From Massariosphaeria phaeospora (Eukaryota > Ascomycota > Dothideomycetes > Pleosporales): 64,000 nt of DNA. The stretch is from positions 620,001 to 684,000 of the forward strand of contig JAADJZ010000015.1 of the NCBI GenBank assembly GCA_011032825.1. The letters run 5' to 3'. Shown here one piece after another: positions 21,026 through 32,732 of this stretch (its first letter is position 1; the number at the start of each line of letters is the position of its first letter). The notes beneath the pieces are model-generated. The model was given only the letters and a program-made list of their open reading frames with translations. It was not told the origin of the DNA and did no database searches. Made by a program: the position numbers and the translations under genes.

Positions 21026-22727
21026 TTTATCGAACGGATCGACTGCGTAAAGGGAGTATAATAGAAAGGTCGACGAGAATTCGATTCCGGAAGCATTAAC
21101 CACTTAGACTGGATGGGGGTTTGTGGGAGTTGAAGGGAACACGCAGCGAGGATACCACTCGGTCTGCGGGCTGTGATGAGGACGAGAAAAAAGATGGGTC
21201 GGTCGAGGAGGCAGGCGTGGGAGGCGACAGGGCAGAGAGTTTTATATCTCCAGCGGGCGCAGAAATCGGCCGGGAGAGCGGTTGGTAGTGAGCACTACTG
21301 GGGCACACCGGTTGTCAGTGGGTGGGATGGCGTTCAGGGTTCCGGTCACGGCGGATCTAGTCGTCGGCTGGCGATCAGCGAAGCAGCGGCCAGGATCGAG
21401 GGTAGCGGGCGAATGGGCACACAGGAGCTGGGACGCCCTATCGCAGTTGGGAAGGTGCGGGTGGAGTCAGTGAATACGTCGTTCCCGTGGTTGCGCCGCC
21501 TCCAAGCTTCTGCAAACGGCCTATCACCTCACCAACAGAAGGCGTGCTGGTGCTGGTGCTGGGGCTGCCCACTATGCCTACGTAGTACACGCAGTCCTGA
21601 CGCCTCCATCTGCTTACTACCTGAACACAAAAACTCTTCACTCTTTTGTCTCGCTGGGCCCCGGCTGCGCCGATACCTAGCCTACATCGTGCCCCCGCGC
21701 GGCAGGCTACGCAAGGCGTCACCGTCCATGCCCATCACCGTGCAGCAGTGAGTGGGCCACCAGCGCCAGTGCTTTTACCACATACATACGCTTGCGATGC
21801 GCCACATCGGCTTCACGTTGCATCGCTTCGTTTCCCGCCCCACGGGTTCTGCGCGTCCAAACACAAACACGTGCGGGTCGTCGAACATTTCTGTCGCCTC
21901 CCGGGGTCAACCGTCACTCGCTGCCTCTCAACAAGTCCCTAGGCCAGGGCACGGTACCTGCCACGACCAGCCCTTGAAGCCGGGCCCACCGCAGACAAAG
22001 AGCCAACACCGGATTCAGCCACCATAAGCTCCGAGCGTGGGGTGTTTCCTCTCCACGGTACCCGACGCGGCGAGGTTGCCCTGCGATGCGCGTTCAGCAG
22101 ATTGGCAACTGGCGCCATGACGTTGACGTTGACAGGGCCATCTAGCGCAGGATGTGATGCGAGAATGCGGCGGGCGCGCGCAAGCACCAGGGCCCAGCCT
22201 TGGACTCGTCTTGCGGCCTTGGGGGTGGAGCTTGCCCGGACTTGACGCTCTTGGAGACCTTGGGCCCAGCCGCTTGAAGCGCCGTCGAAGCCCGCATGCC
22301 ATCATCAAGCCTTTGCGCCAGATAATTGGCAAATGCCAATCCACACTTCAGATTATAACTGTGTATGTAAATGCGTTATGGTACGTAATAATGCGCCCAC
22401 GAGCTCATAGCTCTGGCTTGGGGCCCAGATAACAGACAGATCCTCGACCTGGGAAAAGCAAACCTGCAGTAGATCAATCCTGCGCGCTTGTTGTTGCCGG
22501 CTTCGGCAAATAGTCGCATACGGTGGGTTCGATACGTGCTTCGATACGACGTCTTATAGTCGGTGAACGTCTCAGGAAAGAGCACCAGACTGTAATATGG
22601 TATCGTGCTTTTACCCTACGCTGTCGTGCCAACCCTTCTAAAATACTAAGAGAACCGCGGACCTTCCACATAACCAGAAACTTCAACGCCTCAACGCCAC
22701 GCTACATTCCAAAAGTACAATCCATCA
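21026..22727. other. Permease upstream region, no gene recognised
   Basis: It is 1.7 kb of GC-rich, repeat-poor DNA between the permease start and the 3' end of the SCYL2-like gene. Overlapping ORFs up to 192 codons (21173-21751, plus strand) show biased composition but no recognisable domain. A long regulatory leader or a non-coding transcript is possible. Confidence 0.45.
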
Positions 22728-25700
22728 TTAAATCAAGCTATCGCCACCGCTGCCCCAGGGCTGATTCGGTTTCTGTTGAGTTTGGTTTTGAGTCTGCCGT
22801 GATGCCATACTGTTCATACCCATCCCGCTCGCGTTGCTAGCCGTCCTGTTCCCCATACTCGGCGGTGGCGCAATGCTGAATGAGCTGCCGCCTGAGCTCG
22901 GCGGAGGTCGGATGCCAAACGAGTTGGTCGGCTTAGAGGGCGGAGGCGCAATGCTGAAGGTCGAGTATGGGTTGCTTTGCTGTTGCGGCGTTTGTGGTTG
23001 GATTGCTGGTGATGCTATAGGGAAACTGGACAGGTTGCTGGAAGTACTGGCGGCTGGTGTTGATATGCCCCAGGGGTTCGCTGTGAGAGTGGCGGTTCCA
23101 GTGGCTTTGCCCCAGTCTAGAACTGAGTTCTGGGACGTATAGGAAGGCGTAGTGGCCACGGGGGAAATCACACTATTCATGCTCATGCCCATTCCTGGCC
23201 GTGACTGTTGGTGATTGAGCGATATATTGCCGATTCCTGGGTTGTTGGGAGACATTGCTGGGAAAGATGAGTTCAGTGTATTGAGCGTGTTGTCTGGGGT
23301 GATCGTCCTACTTGAACCCTGTGGAACAGAAAGATTGGTGGGCGGCGGGGACACCGGTGGAGTGGACCATGAGAACGCTGCAGCTGGAGACGCGTTCCGC
23401 GAGGATCTCCCGCGGTTATTCGACGGCCGTGACGGTAAGATCGTGGAAGAAGCCGCCGAAGCCGACGCATTGGCCCATGGATCTCCACCTAGCATGTCTC
23501 TCCCGGTAGACGCGCCATTAGGGTCACCGCGGACTAGTGCTTCAAACCCATCTTCACCTGCTCCATTCGTTGTGTCCAATCCGTTGGCTACGCTGGTGCC
23601 CCCGAAACTCATGAAGTCGTTGCGCGTGGCAGACGTATTGGTCCCATTGCTCGCGCCTAGCTCCTGAAGTTTGCGCGTCTGCTCGTTCTCGACCCGCGAA
23701 GACAAAGATTTGATAAGTGTCATGTGCGCCTGAAACTGCTGGAGGTTTAGCAGCGGACCAAGGCTAAACTGCCATAGTATAGGAAGAATGTCCATAGCCA
23801 GAAAGTCTGCATCAGTTTGATTACCAATGGCTTTAAAGACATCCAGGGCAGCCATCATCACAGCGGGCTCTTTTGTCTTGATACCCCGGAGCAACGGGAC
23901 TATTTTTTCCTGTATGGTGTACTTGTCCAATATTGAAACATTGGAGCTCTTAGCTTTTGGGGCCTCCACAACACCAGTGAGACCATCCCCTTGGAACCCG
24001 TCCGTATCGTCGTTAGCACCCCCACAAAGTGTCTTGAAGGCCTCTAGTCCTCTGATCTTGATACCCATACTACTGGTCTTAGCAAATATGGCAGCTATGA
24101 CAGGGAAGAGTTCGTTTTTGATAGTTGAGAAGTCCAGAACGGGTAGTACGACCGGGAGAGTACGAAGGGCGGCATCGACCAAGGAGTGTGTAGGAGACTC
24201 TAGGGCGTAGTTGATGATGGGAAGAATGTCTGAGGAGGATTAGCTTTGTTTGAACAATGTATACAGGCAGGTTAAAACGGTAGAGCTTGTCCTTAAAGAT
24301 CGAGGTCCAAGTCACGATGCGCGTACGACATGTTACAGCTGTTCTATCATAACATGCAGGGACTTGGCAACTCACCATCTTTGAACTCTTTACCACTAGA
24401 GTTATCTGCTACCGTAGGCATATTTTCGAGTAGGACCATCAGTCCAGCTTCTTTAAGACTATCTCTCTCGGGAGCAGCTCCTTTCGTAACACCAGAAGCA
24501 ACGCCGGTAAGGAACGTTTCTCGTAGCTTTGGTATCACCTTCTCCGTGAATACACGCTTTCCGGATGGCAGCATCTCGACCATCTTGAAAACGTTCTGAA
24601 GGATGACAGCGAGAAGTTCCCGATCTTTTGTTTCTTCCAAAAGGGCAGGGAGAACCTTCTTTTCCAACACCGACTTTGGAAATTGGTTTAATATCTTAGG
24701 TAATCCTCGCATGAACTGAGTCTTCTCGTTCGGTGTCTTTGCCGGTAATGCATCCAGGAAGCGGATTGTAGAGACGAGGATGTTGTCGAAGTATTGTGCC
24801 TGCTGAAACTCCCGGGCACCTATCCTCTGTGCCGGACGTCTCGTGATAAGCCTATCTAGCACGCCAGTCACCACGTCCCTTGGCATCGACTGTGAGCACA
24901 TAAAATTATTGGTTTTGTTTGGGACAGAAGAAGAGGAAGAAAACGCGCGTTTGTAAGAGGACTGGCTCCCGTTAAACTCCATAGGGCTTCGGTGCGGAGA
25001 GTTGTACAAGGCCAGGATCAGCATTCCCAACGAGAACATATCAGCTGCGGGGGTGACGTTGCCGTCTAGAACAAAGTCCGGAGAAGTATAGTCAAGATTC
25101 AACTGAACATGTCGAGGAAGTCGTGCGTCAAGATTGAGAACTTCGGAGAGAGAGATTGGCGCCACTGAGGTCGCCTTGGTGGAGTTTTCTGGCGGAGTTG
25201 AGAAGCCGAGACCAGAGATCTTCCAATCTGACTGTCACGCACATCAGTATCCACTTCTCTCTCAGAACAGACTTGGTATTGCCTACTTTGGCATTGATAA
25301 AGATGGCCTCTGGAGTCAGGTTGGCATGCACCAGACCAGCACTCTCGTGTAGAAATTCTAGCCCCTTGCTAATCTGCAGCAGACCCTTTTGTATCTCGAG
25401 CTCGTCAATCTCTAACTCTCTCCTTCGCTTCTGACCATCAGACTCTTCCACAACATAGCGGCTGCTGCGTCCACCGACTCCGCCAGCTTTCTCTTCTTCG
25501 TCCTTCTCTTGCAGCAAGCCAGCCAAAGATGCAGTGACGGGTTCCGTCGCAAACATCAATCCGCCACTTCGTGTCTCCTCGACCGGTTCGGCCAGTTCCA
25601 GTATGCTTGGATGTCGCAGTCGTGCCAGCGAACTAGCTTCCTTCTTCAACCTCTCTAGTACTTCCTCATGTGCTCGTTTGAGAGTCGAAGCGCCAGAACG

Positions 25701-25892
25701 TCCGCCTAAGCTTCCGCCGCCGGGAGCGTCCAATGACTTCTTGTCGAAGACAAATACGGAAGCCGGTTTCCCGGTTGATTTCTTCTTCGCATCGAATATC
25801 TTCCAAGGCCCGGAGAATGCGGTCGGCTGCGGACTGAGAGTATAGTTGGAGGATATGTTCGACGTGAAGGACTTCAGGGCATTGGCGAACAT
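22728..25892 (-). CDS. SCY1-like (SCYL2-type) protein pseudokinase
   Basis: Three exons (25287-25892, 24376-25231, 22728-24229; introns of 55 and 146 bp) give 987 residues. SCYL2 proteins act in clathrin-dependent traffic between trans-Golgi network and endosomes; the S. pombe counterpart is called ppk32. The N-terminus has the family's NYTLSPQPTAFSGPWKIFDA. A kinase-like fold covers about residues 25-330, but the catalytic HRD is replaced by HAN (LVHANLTPEA), and the DFG position reads GLG after SDWKIS, so phosphotransfer is unlikely. HEAT-like helical repeats follow (about 350-620), and the last 350 residues are low-complexity Ser/Asn/Pro/Gln with repeated IAPPPS motifs. Splicing restores KEFKDDILPIINY and FINAKSDWKI, supporting the introns. 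Confidence 0.9.
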
Positions 25893-26495
25893 GCTGGCCG
25901 AATCGACCGCACGGCGGTGTTGTGGACGTAGTGCGAAGTCGTCATGGACCGGTGTGCAAGATGGCGGTTTCCGGGGTGATGACTATAGCGGTGTCTCGAG
26001 GAGAGGACGGTAGTCTACGCCAGGGTCCTAGTTCAATAGATGGCATATAACGCGTCGCACAGCTGCAGCAACTATTCGGCTGGCTAGGCAAAGCTGACAG
26101 GAGTGCGACAAAGCGGGCGACGTTGCTGACACGCGACTTGCGACTTGCGACTTCACGTTGAGCTTGGCCTGCAGGTGCCCTTCGGCGATATGACTAAGCC
26201 CACACGTGAGTCAACAGCTCCGAACAGTGTGCAATTGCAACCGACAGACCACTAGCCTCATGCAGCCGTGGACTACGTGCTCTAGGCGGCACTCAATTCA
26301 TGAATGATCAACTGCGCCCTTCCGGAGAGGAACATAGTCCCCCGATTGGCGGCAAGCCGCTTTGCGGAGTCGACCTCCGATGGCTCACCGTCGGTCAGCT
26401 TCGGCTGTTCGCAAACAATATCTCGAGCACAACCACCGCCGCAAGTCTTTTGCTAGTTTCTCTCTGCTGTGTTCCTTTCCCACACTTCCTCTACA
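25893..26495. promoter_or_regulatory. Divergent promoter, SCYL2-like / branched-chain aminotransferase
   Basis: About 600 bp separate two divergent start codons. It contains a perfect TGAGTCA (see next entry). No other element is called. Confidence 0.6.
26207..26213. promoter_or_regulatory. TGAGTCA, GCN4/CPC1-type site
   Basis: The heptamer matches the TGASTCA consensus exactly, 283 bp upstream of the aminotransferase ATG. The general amino-acid control activator is encoded in the same window at 57764-59071. Function is inferred from motif and target class only. Confidence 0.55.
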
Positions 26496-27911
26496 ATGTT
26501 TCAGCGACGGTCATCACAGGTGCTTTCTTCGATATTCTCGTCGTGCAGGAGTTCGCTGTCGGCCGAGTTCAATGCGTCGTCGTTGCGATGTCGGAGCCCA
26601 ATAGCTAGAGCTTACAGCATCCACGCTGCTGCTTCCGTGGGCACCAAGATCCAGGACATTGACCCCACGAAGCTCACTGTCACGGAGACAACCACGCCCA
26701 AGGCGCTGCTCCGCCCGGAGGAGCTCATCTTTGGGCGCAACTTCACAGGTAATAGCTACATTGCGTGTTAATGCAGCGCTAACGCTGTTCTCCAGATCAT
26801 ATGCTATCGCTCGAATGGACTGCAGAACAAGGATGGCTACCAGCACGCATTACTCCGTACCAGAATCTGAGCCTCGATCCTGCCACCTGCGTCTTCCACT
26901 ATGCATTTGAGTGCTTCGAGGGAATGAAGGCGTACAAAGACAAGAAGGGCGACATACGGTTATTCCGACCAGACAGGAATATGGCGCGGTTGAACAAGTC
27001 GTCTGCGCGCATTGCATTGCCTACGTTCGACCCCGATGCCATGATCGACCTCATCGGCAAGTTTGTAAAGCTTGACAAGCGCTTCATTCCAGAGTGAGTT
27101 CCGTATTTGCAATGCGTCCCGAGGCTGTATTGACGATTATAGTGCACGCGGTTACTCTCTTTACCTTCGTCCGACTATGATCGGAACCCAACGCACACTC
27201 GGGGTGGGACCTCCAGCTTCTGCCCTTCTCTACGTTATCGCTTCGCCAGTAGGCCCCTACTACCCGACTGGATTCAAAGCTGTGTCACTGGAAGCTACCG
27301 ACTACGCCGTGCGCGCCTGGCCTGGTGGCGTTGGAGACAAAAAGCTGGGAGCCAACTATGCGCCCTGCATTGTCCCGCAGATGCAAGCTGCCAGCCGGGG
27401 ATTCCATCAGAACCTGTGGTTATTTGGCGAGGAGGAATATGTCACTGAGGTCGGCACCATGAACCTCTTTGCGGCGATTAAGAATAAGGAGACTGGCCAA
27501 CCGGAGCTGTTGACTGCACCGCTCGACGGCACTATTCTAGAGGGCGTTACACGGGACTCAGTCCTCGGACTTGCGCGAGAGCGCCTTGAGCCCAAGGGGT
27601 GGAACGTTGCCGAGCGCAAATTCACCATGAAGGAGCTCGCTGATGCTGCGGACGAGGGCCGGATGATGGAGATCTTCGGGACTGGCACCGCAGCCATTGT
27701 CAGCCCTGTACGGAAGATTAGCTGGAAGGGCCGTCTAGTGGAATGTGGTCTAGCTGATAACGTTGAAGCAGGACCAATAGCACTGCAGATGAAAGATTGG
27801 ATGGAGGCCATTACGTATGGCGACGAAGACCATCCCTGGAGGTAAGCATCAAGGTATTGCGGTTAGGTTTCTTGTATCATGCTAACAAGGAACAGTTACA
27901 CAATACAGTAG
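26496..27911 (+). CDS. BAT1: Branched-chain amino acid aminotransferase, mitochondrial
   Basis: Four exons (26496-26748, 26796-27093, 27143-27841, 27896-27911) give 421 residues. The enzyme is a class IV PLP aminotransferase for the last step of leucine, isoleucine and valine synthesis and the first step of their breakdown. The first 50 residues are rich in Ser and Arg with few acids, as in a mitochondrial presequence. Motifs are [41 protein letters not shown] with the PLP-binding lysine predicted at K251, EVGTMNLF, and the [10 protein letters not shown] phosphate-binding region. The last exon is only 16 nt, adding YTIQ and the stop after HPWS. An upstream TGAGTCA suggests general amino-acid control. 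Confidence 0.95.
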
Positions 27912-28490
27912 AGTGAGGACAGCTTGCCTTGACCAGCTAGCTATACAGATGGTGGATTGACGACCTCTGAGGAGTTCAAGTTCAGGTGATGTAAAACGAC
28001 CTCTAGTAGTGAACACCAAGCTAGTGAGCTTAGTCCTCTAGCTTAGTCCCCAGAGGCGTCCGAAGAGCATGTTCCGTTGATGTAGATACCAAATAAACAC
28101 ATATGCACATGGGTTTCTGCAGGAATGCGAGCGTCCGATCGATCGGGCTGGATCTCACCACTGTAACTCTGGTGCCGCGTGACCGGCTCCGTACCTAGTG
28201 CGGCAGACACAGCAGAGCATCGTAGACTCAGTGTGGTGCGAACGTCAAGGCTGCGAGACGACCGACAAGTCGTAGCTGTGCTGTTTCCTCGATGCCGCAT
28301 TGGGCAAGCGCGCACGGACGATTTCAGCGAGCTCCAACCTCCTCTTTCCTGTTCCTGAGCGTGGCCGACGCGCTTCCAGCCCACCGCCGCCGCCCCAACG
28401 ACCCCAATTGCACACCGCGAGCTGCACATTCTCCGTCGCCCCATCTGCTCCGCCGCCCGCCGCACATTCCGCCCATCGTCGCCCGCCACC
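27912..28490. other. Intergenic between aminotransferase and HMG-box gene
   Basis: Tandem genes on the plus strand. It holds the aminotransferase 3' flank and a CCGCC-rich promoter for the next gene. A 363-codon antisense ORF that crosses this interval is judged a shadow (see rejected list). Confidence 0.55.
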
Positions 28491-29609
28491 ATGCTCGCCC
28501 GCGGCGTCCTCTGCCGCTTGGCCACCGACGCAAGCAAAACATCAACACACGACCTCGCCCGCCTGCTCCAGCGCACCATTCTCGCCCGCAATGGCCTCGT
28601 CTTCTCGCGCGTCTCCAAGGCGGCGCTTCTCGAGTACCGTCGCTCGTACGCCACAGCCGCGACGACGCCTCGGACCCGTACCAAGCCGACCGCAACGGTG
28701 AAGAAGGCCGTCAAGAAGGCCGCCGCGAAGAAGCCTGCGCCCAAAAAGACAGCCAAGAGAGCGCCAGCCAAGAAAGCGCCAGCCAAGAAGCCGGCTCCAA
28801 AGAAAAAGGTTGCGGCAAAGAAGAAGACTGCGCCCAAGAAAGCGCCAGTCAAGCGCCGCGTACGAAAGGAGCTTACCGACGAGGAGAAAGAGAAGAAGGT
28901 GGTTCGAGAGGCCAAGAAGGCCGCGTTGCGCGCACCTACTGCTCGTCCTCTTTCTGCATACAACGTCTTCTTTTCTGAGGCGGTCAAGGCTAGTGGCGGC
29001 AAGGCTGTTGTTGAAACCGCAAAGGAGGCGGGTCCTATGTTCAAGACTCTGACCCCAGCTGAGAAGGAGGTGAGCCCCTCCCTATGTCCCGGTACCCAGC
29101 GGTATCGCTTCACATTGCATGCGCTAACAGCCATAGCACTATAACCATCTTGCCAACGAGGAGACCGCGAGGAAGCAGGCCGAGTATACTGCCTGGCTCA
29201 AGACTTATACTCCAGACCAAATCCGCGACGCCAACACTGCGCGCGCCGTGCTGAGGAGGACGCTTAAGAAAAATGCGAAGGGCAGACTCCCTCCCTACAC
29301 GCTCAGGCTCCACGACGACAGGCAGGTCAAACGACCAACTACTGGCTATATGCTATTCCTCGGGGAGCGTACCACATCCGGGGATTTCAAGGGCATCGCC
29401 GTTCCTGATCGCACGAGGTTGGTTTCCCAGGAGTGGAAGGCGCTCAGTGCGAGCGAGAAGAAGGTAAGCTAGCTACCCTTTCGCACTGAGGAACTACGCT
29501 TACATTGCCATAGCCATATCTCGATGAGGGAGCCGAAAACAGCGCTACCTACAAGCGCGAGGCCACCAAGACATATAGCAACAAGCCTGCGGTTCAGACC
29601 GCCGCCTAA
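28491..29609 (+). CDS. Mitochondrial HMG-box DNA-binding protein
   Basis: Three exons (28491-29069, 29137-29463, 29514-29609) give 333 residues. The N-terminus (MLARGVLCRLATDASK..., then RRSYATAA) looks like a mitochondrial presequence with a cleavage region near residues 50-57. Residues about 65-125 are a Lys/Ala/Pro tail with KKAPAKKPAPKK-type repeats, like linker histone H1. Two HMG boxes follow: box A about 146-222 (RPLSAYNVFFSEAVK) and box B about 250-322 (KRPTTGYMLFLGER), both with the Pro and Tyr/Phe positions of the fold. It is likely a mitochondrial nucleoid packaging protein, like yeast Abf2 in role, though the H1-like segment is extra. A nuclear HMG protein is the alternative. Confidence 0.85.
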
Positions 29610-30136
29610 CCGTCTAGGTGCCACCATCTCTTGCAGCATACCTCTCTTTGGTCTGGGCTGTACGTAGTCTACCCTTTCGAGTCGTCGAAGGCTTCCGGCG
29701 CATGTATCTTCCATCGACGTGTAACCTAACCCCCGGGGCGGAATCTCCTACTTTCTGGGTACTGCTTGGTGTCTCGCGCCGCCGGTGTACAAATGTGGCT
29801 TACTGCCGAAAGCAGGATCGGAAGGGCGTCTGGTCTGGGAATCAAGCGTCCGCTACCTTTCTTGTTAGTAGGAAGGAGTCTGGAGATATATGCGTCGTAT
29901 CCGTCTCATTGTCTGGTTTCATTTTCTTGGACTAGAGTCTCTGGGTCACTGTGTGTGGGGTAAGGTGTAGAAGTAGAGCACAGTTTCCAGAAGATACTTC
30001 ACTTGCCAAAGCTCAGTCAATCAAATGCGCTATATTTCCTTGACAAACGCCACGGTAAACGGTCATCCAATCGCCAGTCAACCATACCATGTCACTCCAC
30101 ACTAATCTCAGTCGACTTTGATACAACACACCCACC
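29610..30136. other. Convergent intergenic region, HMG-box / CLC
   Basis: It holds the two 3' untranslated regions, and nothing else was recognised. Confidence 0.6.
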
Positions 30137-32732
30137 TTACTCCTCTCCACCACCTTCCTTCAACCCCTCCAAATACCCTACCAACCGCTTCTTAATGATG
30201 ACACCCACCAACTTCCCCGTCCCCTCCTCCGTCACGCACAGATACCGCAACCCCAACTTCGAAAACATCTCCACCGCATACTCCAGCGGCGCCTTCGCGC
30301 AAATCGTCAACGGCGTCCTGTCCACAAACGGCGTCAGATCAATCTCCAGTGTGTCTGGCGACGGCGCGTCATCGACCAAGGAGCCCAGAAGCCGGATCTG
30401 GAAGTCGGGCAGGCGCGGATGCGACGGCGAAGAAGAAGGAATCAGTTTCGTGAGCCCGAACTCGAGCTCCGATTGCGAGATGTAGCCCTGCAGCATGGGA
30501 ACCGTCGACTCGCCATGGGCCTGCACGAGCACGAGCCCCGCGTCCATGAGGCCTCGCGCATGCAGCCGCTCGAGCTTCTGCTTCAGCAGCGCGAAGGGCA
30601 CCTTGTTCGAGAGCGGGACGTGCACCGTGATGTCGTCCATGGTCTGCTTCGGCGGGACCAGGACCTGCGTCAGCAGCGCCTGTTTGCGCACCGCCGCGAC
30701 TGCGGTGTCCGGGTCCAGGAACGGGTGGCCCAGCACCGTCTGCGCGAGATCGTACACGCCTTCCGAGGAGATGGCGTCGGCGACCCATTTGGCTACCAGG
30801 ATGGCTAGCATGTGCGGGACCACGTAATCGAGCTGGCCCGTGAGCTCGAACATGATCACTGCGAGCGAGATCGTCATGCGCGAGACGCCTGCGAGGAAGG
30901 CGGCCGCGCCGACCATGGCGAAGATGCCGGGGGAAATGGACGTGATGGACTGGCCGACAAGGCGGCCGAACAGCGCGCCGGCATCGAGGGCGGGGATGAT
31001 GACGCCTGAGGGCACTTTGCAGCCGAAGGTGATGATTGTGAGGACGAGTTTGGTGAGGGTGCCGTAGATGAGGTAGCCGATATATGGCCAGTTCGTGGTA
31101 CCGGCGTCTACGCCAGCGTCTTCGTTCGCGCAGACCCACGACGAGGCCGAAACGGGCGATTTGCAGTCCACAAGCAGGTTCTTGATGATAACGTCGCCGG
31201 GCTCGCGGGTCAGCGGGTTCGGGAACTGGAGCAGCGTGGTCGCGAGCACGACGAGGAAGACTTCCAAGACGGGGTTCTGGTTGATGAGCGGGAAGGCGCG
31301 GAACCATTTCGACCACAAGAAGTTGAGTTTGCAGAAGAGGCCGCCGAAGATGCCGCCGGCGATGCCGAGCAGGACGAAGACGAGGTAGTGTATGGGCTGG
31401 TAGTCGGTTCCGTAATTGGTCTCGAACAGGACGAGTTTGCCAGTGCCGGTGGGGTTGAGCGCCTTGAGGACCATGGCGGCGGTGAGCGAGCAGAGGAAGG
31501 CGCGCCAGAGCACTTTGCGCGGGAAGTAGGTGCTGATTTCCTCGTAGCTGAACAGCACGCCGCCGATTGGGGCGCCGAAGGCGACACTGAGGCCCGAGGC
31601 GCAGGCCGAGGATAACAGTTCCCGCATCTTGCGGCCGTTGTCTTGGTATTTGGGGAACCAGTTTGCGACCAGGTACCCTACACATGTCGAGATGTGCACG
31701 AAGGGGCCTTCTTTGCCCAGACACATGCCCGTGGCTACGGCGAAGATGGCACCAAAGGCTTTGACGAGAAGGACTTTTAGCGACAGGAAGTTGGGGATGA
31801 CGAAGCCTGAGAGTATGGTCTTGATCTCAGGGATACCGGATCCTGCGGCCATGTACATGACCTTGCCGGCTGGGAGAGGTTGACTTGGCGTGTTGGAGCC
31901 ATTTGCCTTCGAAGACTGCTCCGGCGCGACCGCAGGCAGAGAGGACCTCGTCAACATGGTAGCCGACGAACTGATGACCCCGAACACCAGCGCCAGGCCC
32001 ACATATATGGCAAAACTCCCCGCATAACTATCTGTCCAGATCTTGAAGTGGTCACACTGGTCCGCCAACTCTGATCTTGAACTAAACAAAGGCGTCTTAT
32101 CGCCACAGCAGGCTTCGCGGCTTAATAGAGGGTTTCTGGTGCAATATCCAAGTTTCCAGTCAGAGACTGTGGCTTCGGAAACATCGACGACAAATGCAAC
32201 GCAGGCGGTTAGCGCGCCGATGAGGATTACGGCGATCCAGCCTGAGCAGGCTTCGAACATGGAGATGAACTTATAGCGCAGTGATTTGCGTGACTGGATG
32301 TAACGGAAGCGGTATGAGTCCTTGACCTGTGATTGTATTAGCCAGGGTTCGGGAGGTCAACTGTTGGAATGTTGAATGGGACATATCATCGTGCTCCTCT
32401 TCCAAAGTAAGATACTCCAGTCGTAGCGTGATGATTTTCCTAGCATACACAGCAGCCTCCTGCATTCCTCTATGACCACGGAAGAGAATAACGAAAAAAC
32501 CATAGAAGCCTACCAAGTCATGCAACCAATCAATTGTCGTATAGTCGTTATACGGCAGTCTTTCGCCAACAGTACTGCCCGCCATCTGCTGCTCCTCCTT
32601 CGTTACGGCCGACGAAATGATTGACCGAACCTCTTCATCCTGTTCGTGCTGCAGCTGAGACAGCCGCCGGTCATTGGCTACATGGTATAAGAGCGCAGTG
32701 CGCTCGGTGGCAGACTCGGGATCGACTGGCAT
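30137..32732 (-). CDS. CLC-type chloride/proton exchanger
   Basis: Two exons (32514-32732 and 30137-32326; intron 32327-32513, GTAGGC...CACAG) give 802 residues. CLC proteins move chloride, usually in endosomal, Golgi or vacuolar membranes, where they support acidification. Selectivity motifs are present: GSGIPE (about 235-240), GKEGPFVH (277-284) and GKLxP-type KVPSGVIIP further on. The gating glutamate is E279, and an EE pair at 335-336 (LFSYEEIS) supplies the internal proton glutamate, so exchange rather than channel activity is predicted. A C-terminal CBS-like region starts near residue 630. The intron choice is forced: only the donor after TTIDWLHDL keeps frame with VKDSYRFRY, the family's pre-membrane segment. 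The frame otherwise runs on through the intron and ends at a stop. Confidence 0.92.

Noticed and set aside
21173..21751. 192-codon plus-strand ORF upstream of the permease
   Set aside because: No domain, biased composition, and no start context or splice support that would favour it over a chance ORF in GC-rich DNA.
28043..29134. 363-codon minus-strand ORF opposite the HMG-box gene
   Set aside because: It mirrors the Lys/Ala-rich repeat of the sense gene and has Ala/Phe/Arg-biased composition without domain. The sense gene has consistent splice sites.
30369..31724. 451-codon ORF inside the CLC gene, same strand, other frame
   Set aside because: Its Arg/Pro/His-rich composition is typical of an alternate frame of GC-rich codons. 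The CLC frame carries all motifs.
32271..32513. Continuation of the CLC first exon into the frame ending QITAL
   Set aside because: It is intron sequence. Only the donor at 32513 joins to VKDSYRFRY in frame.
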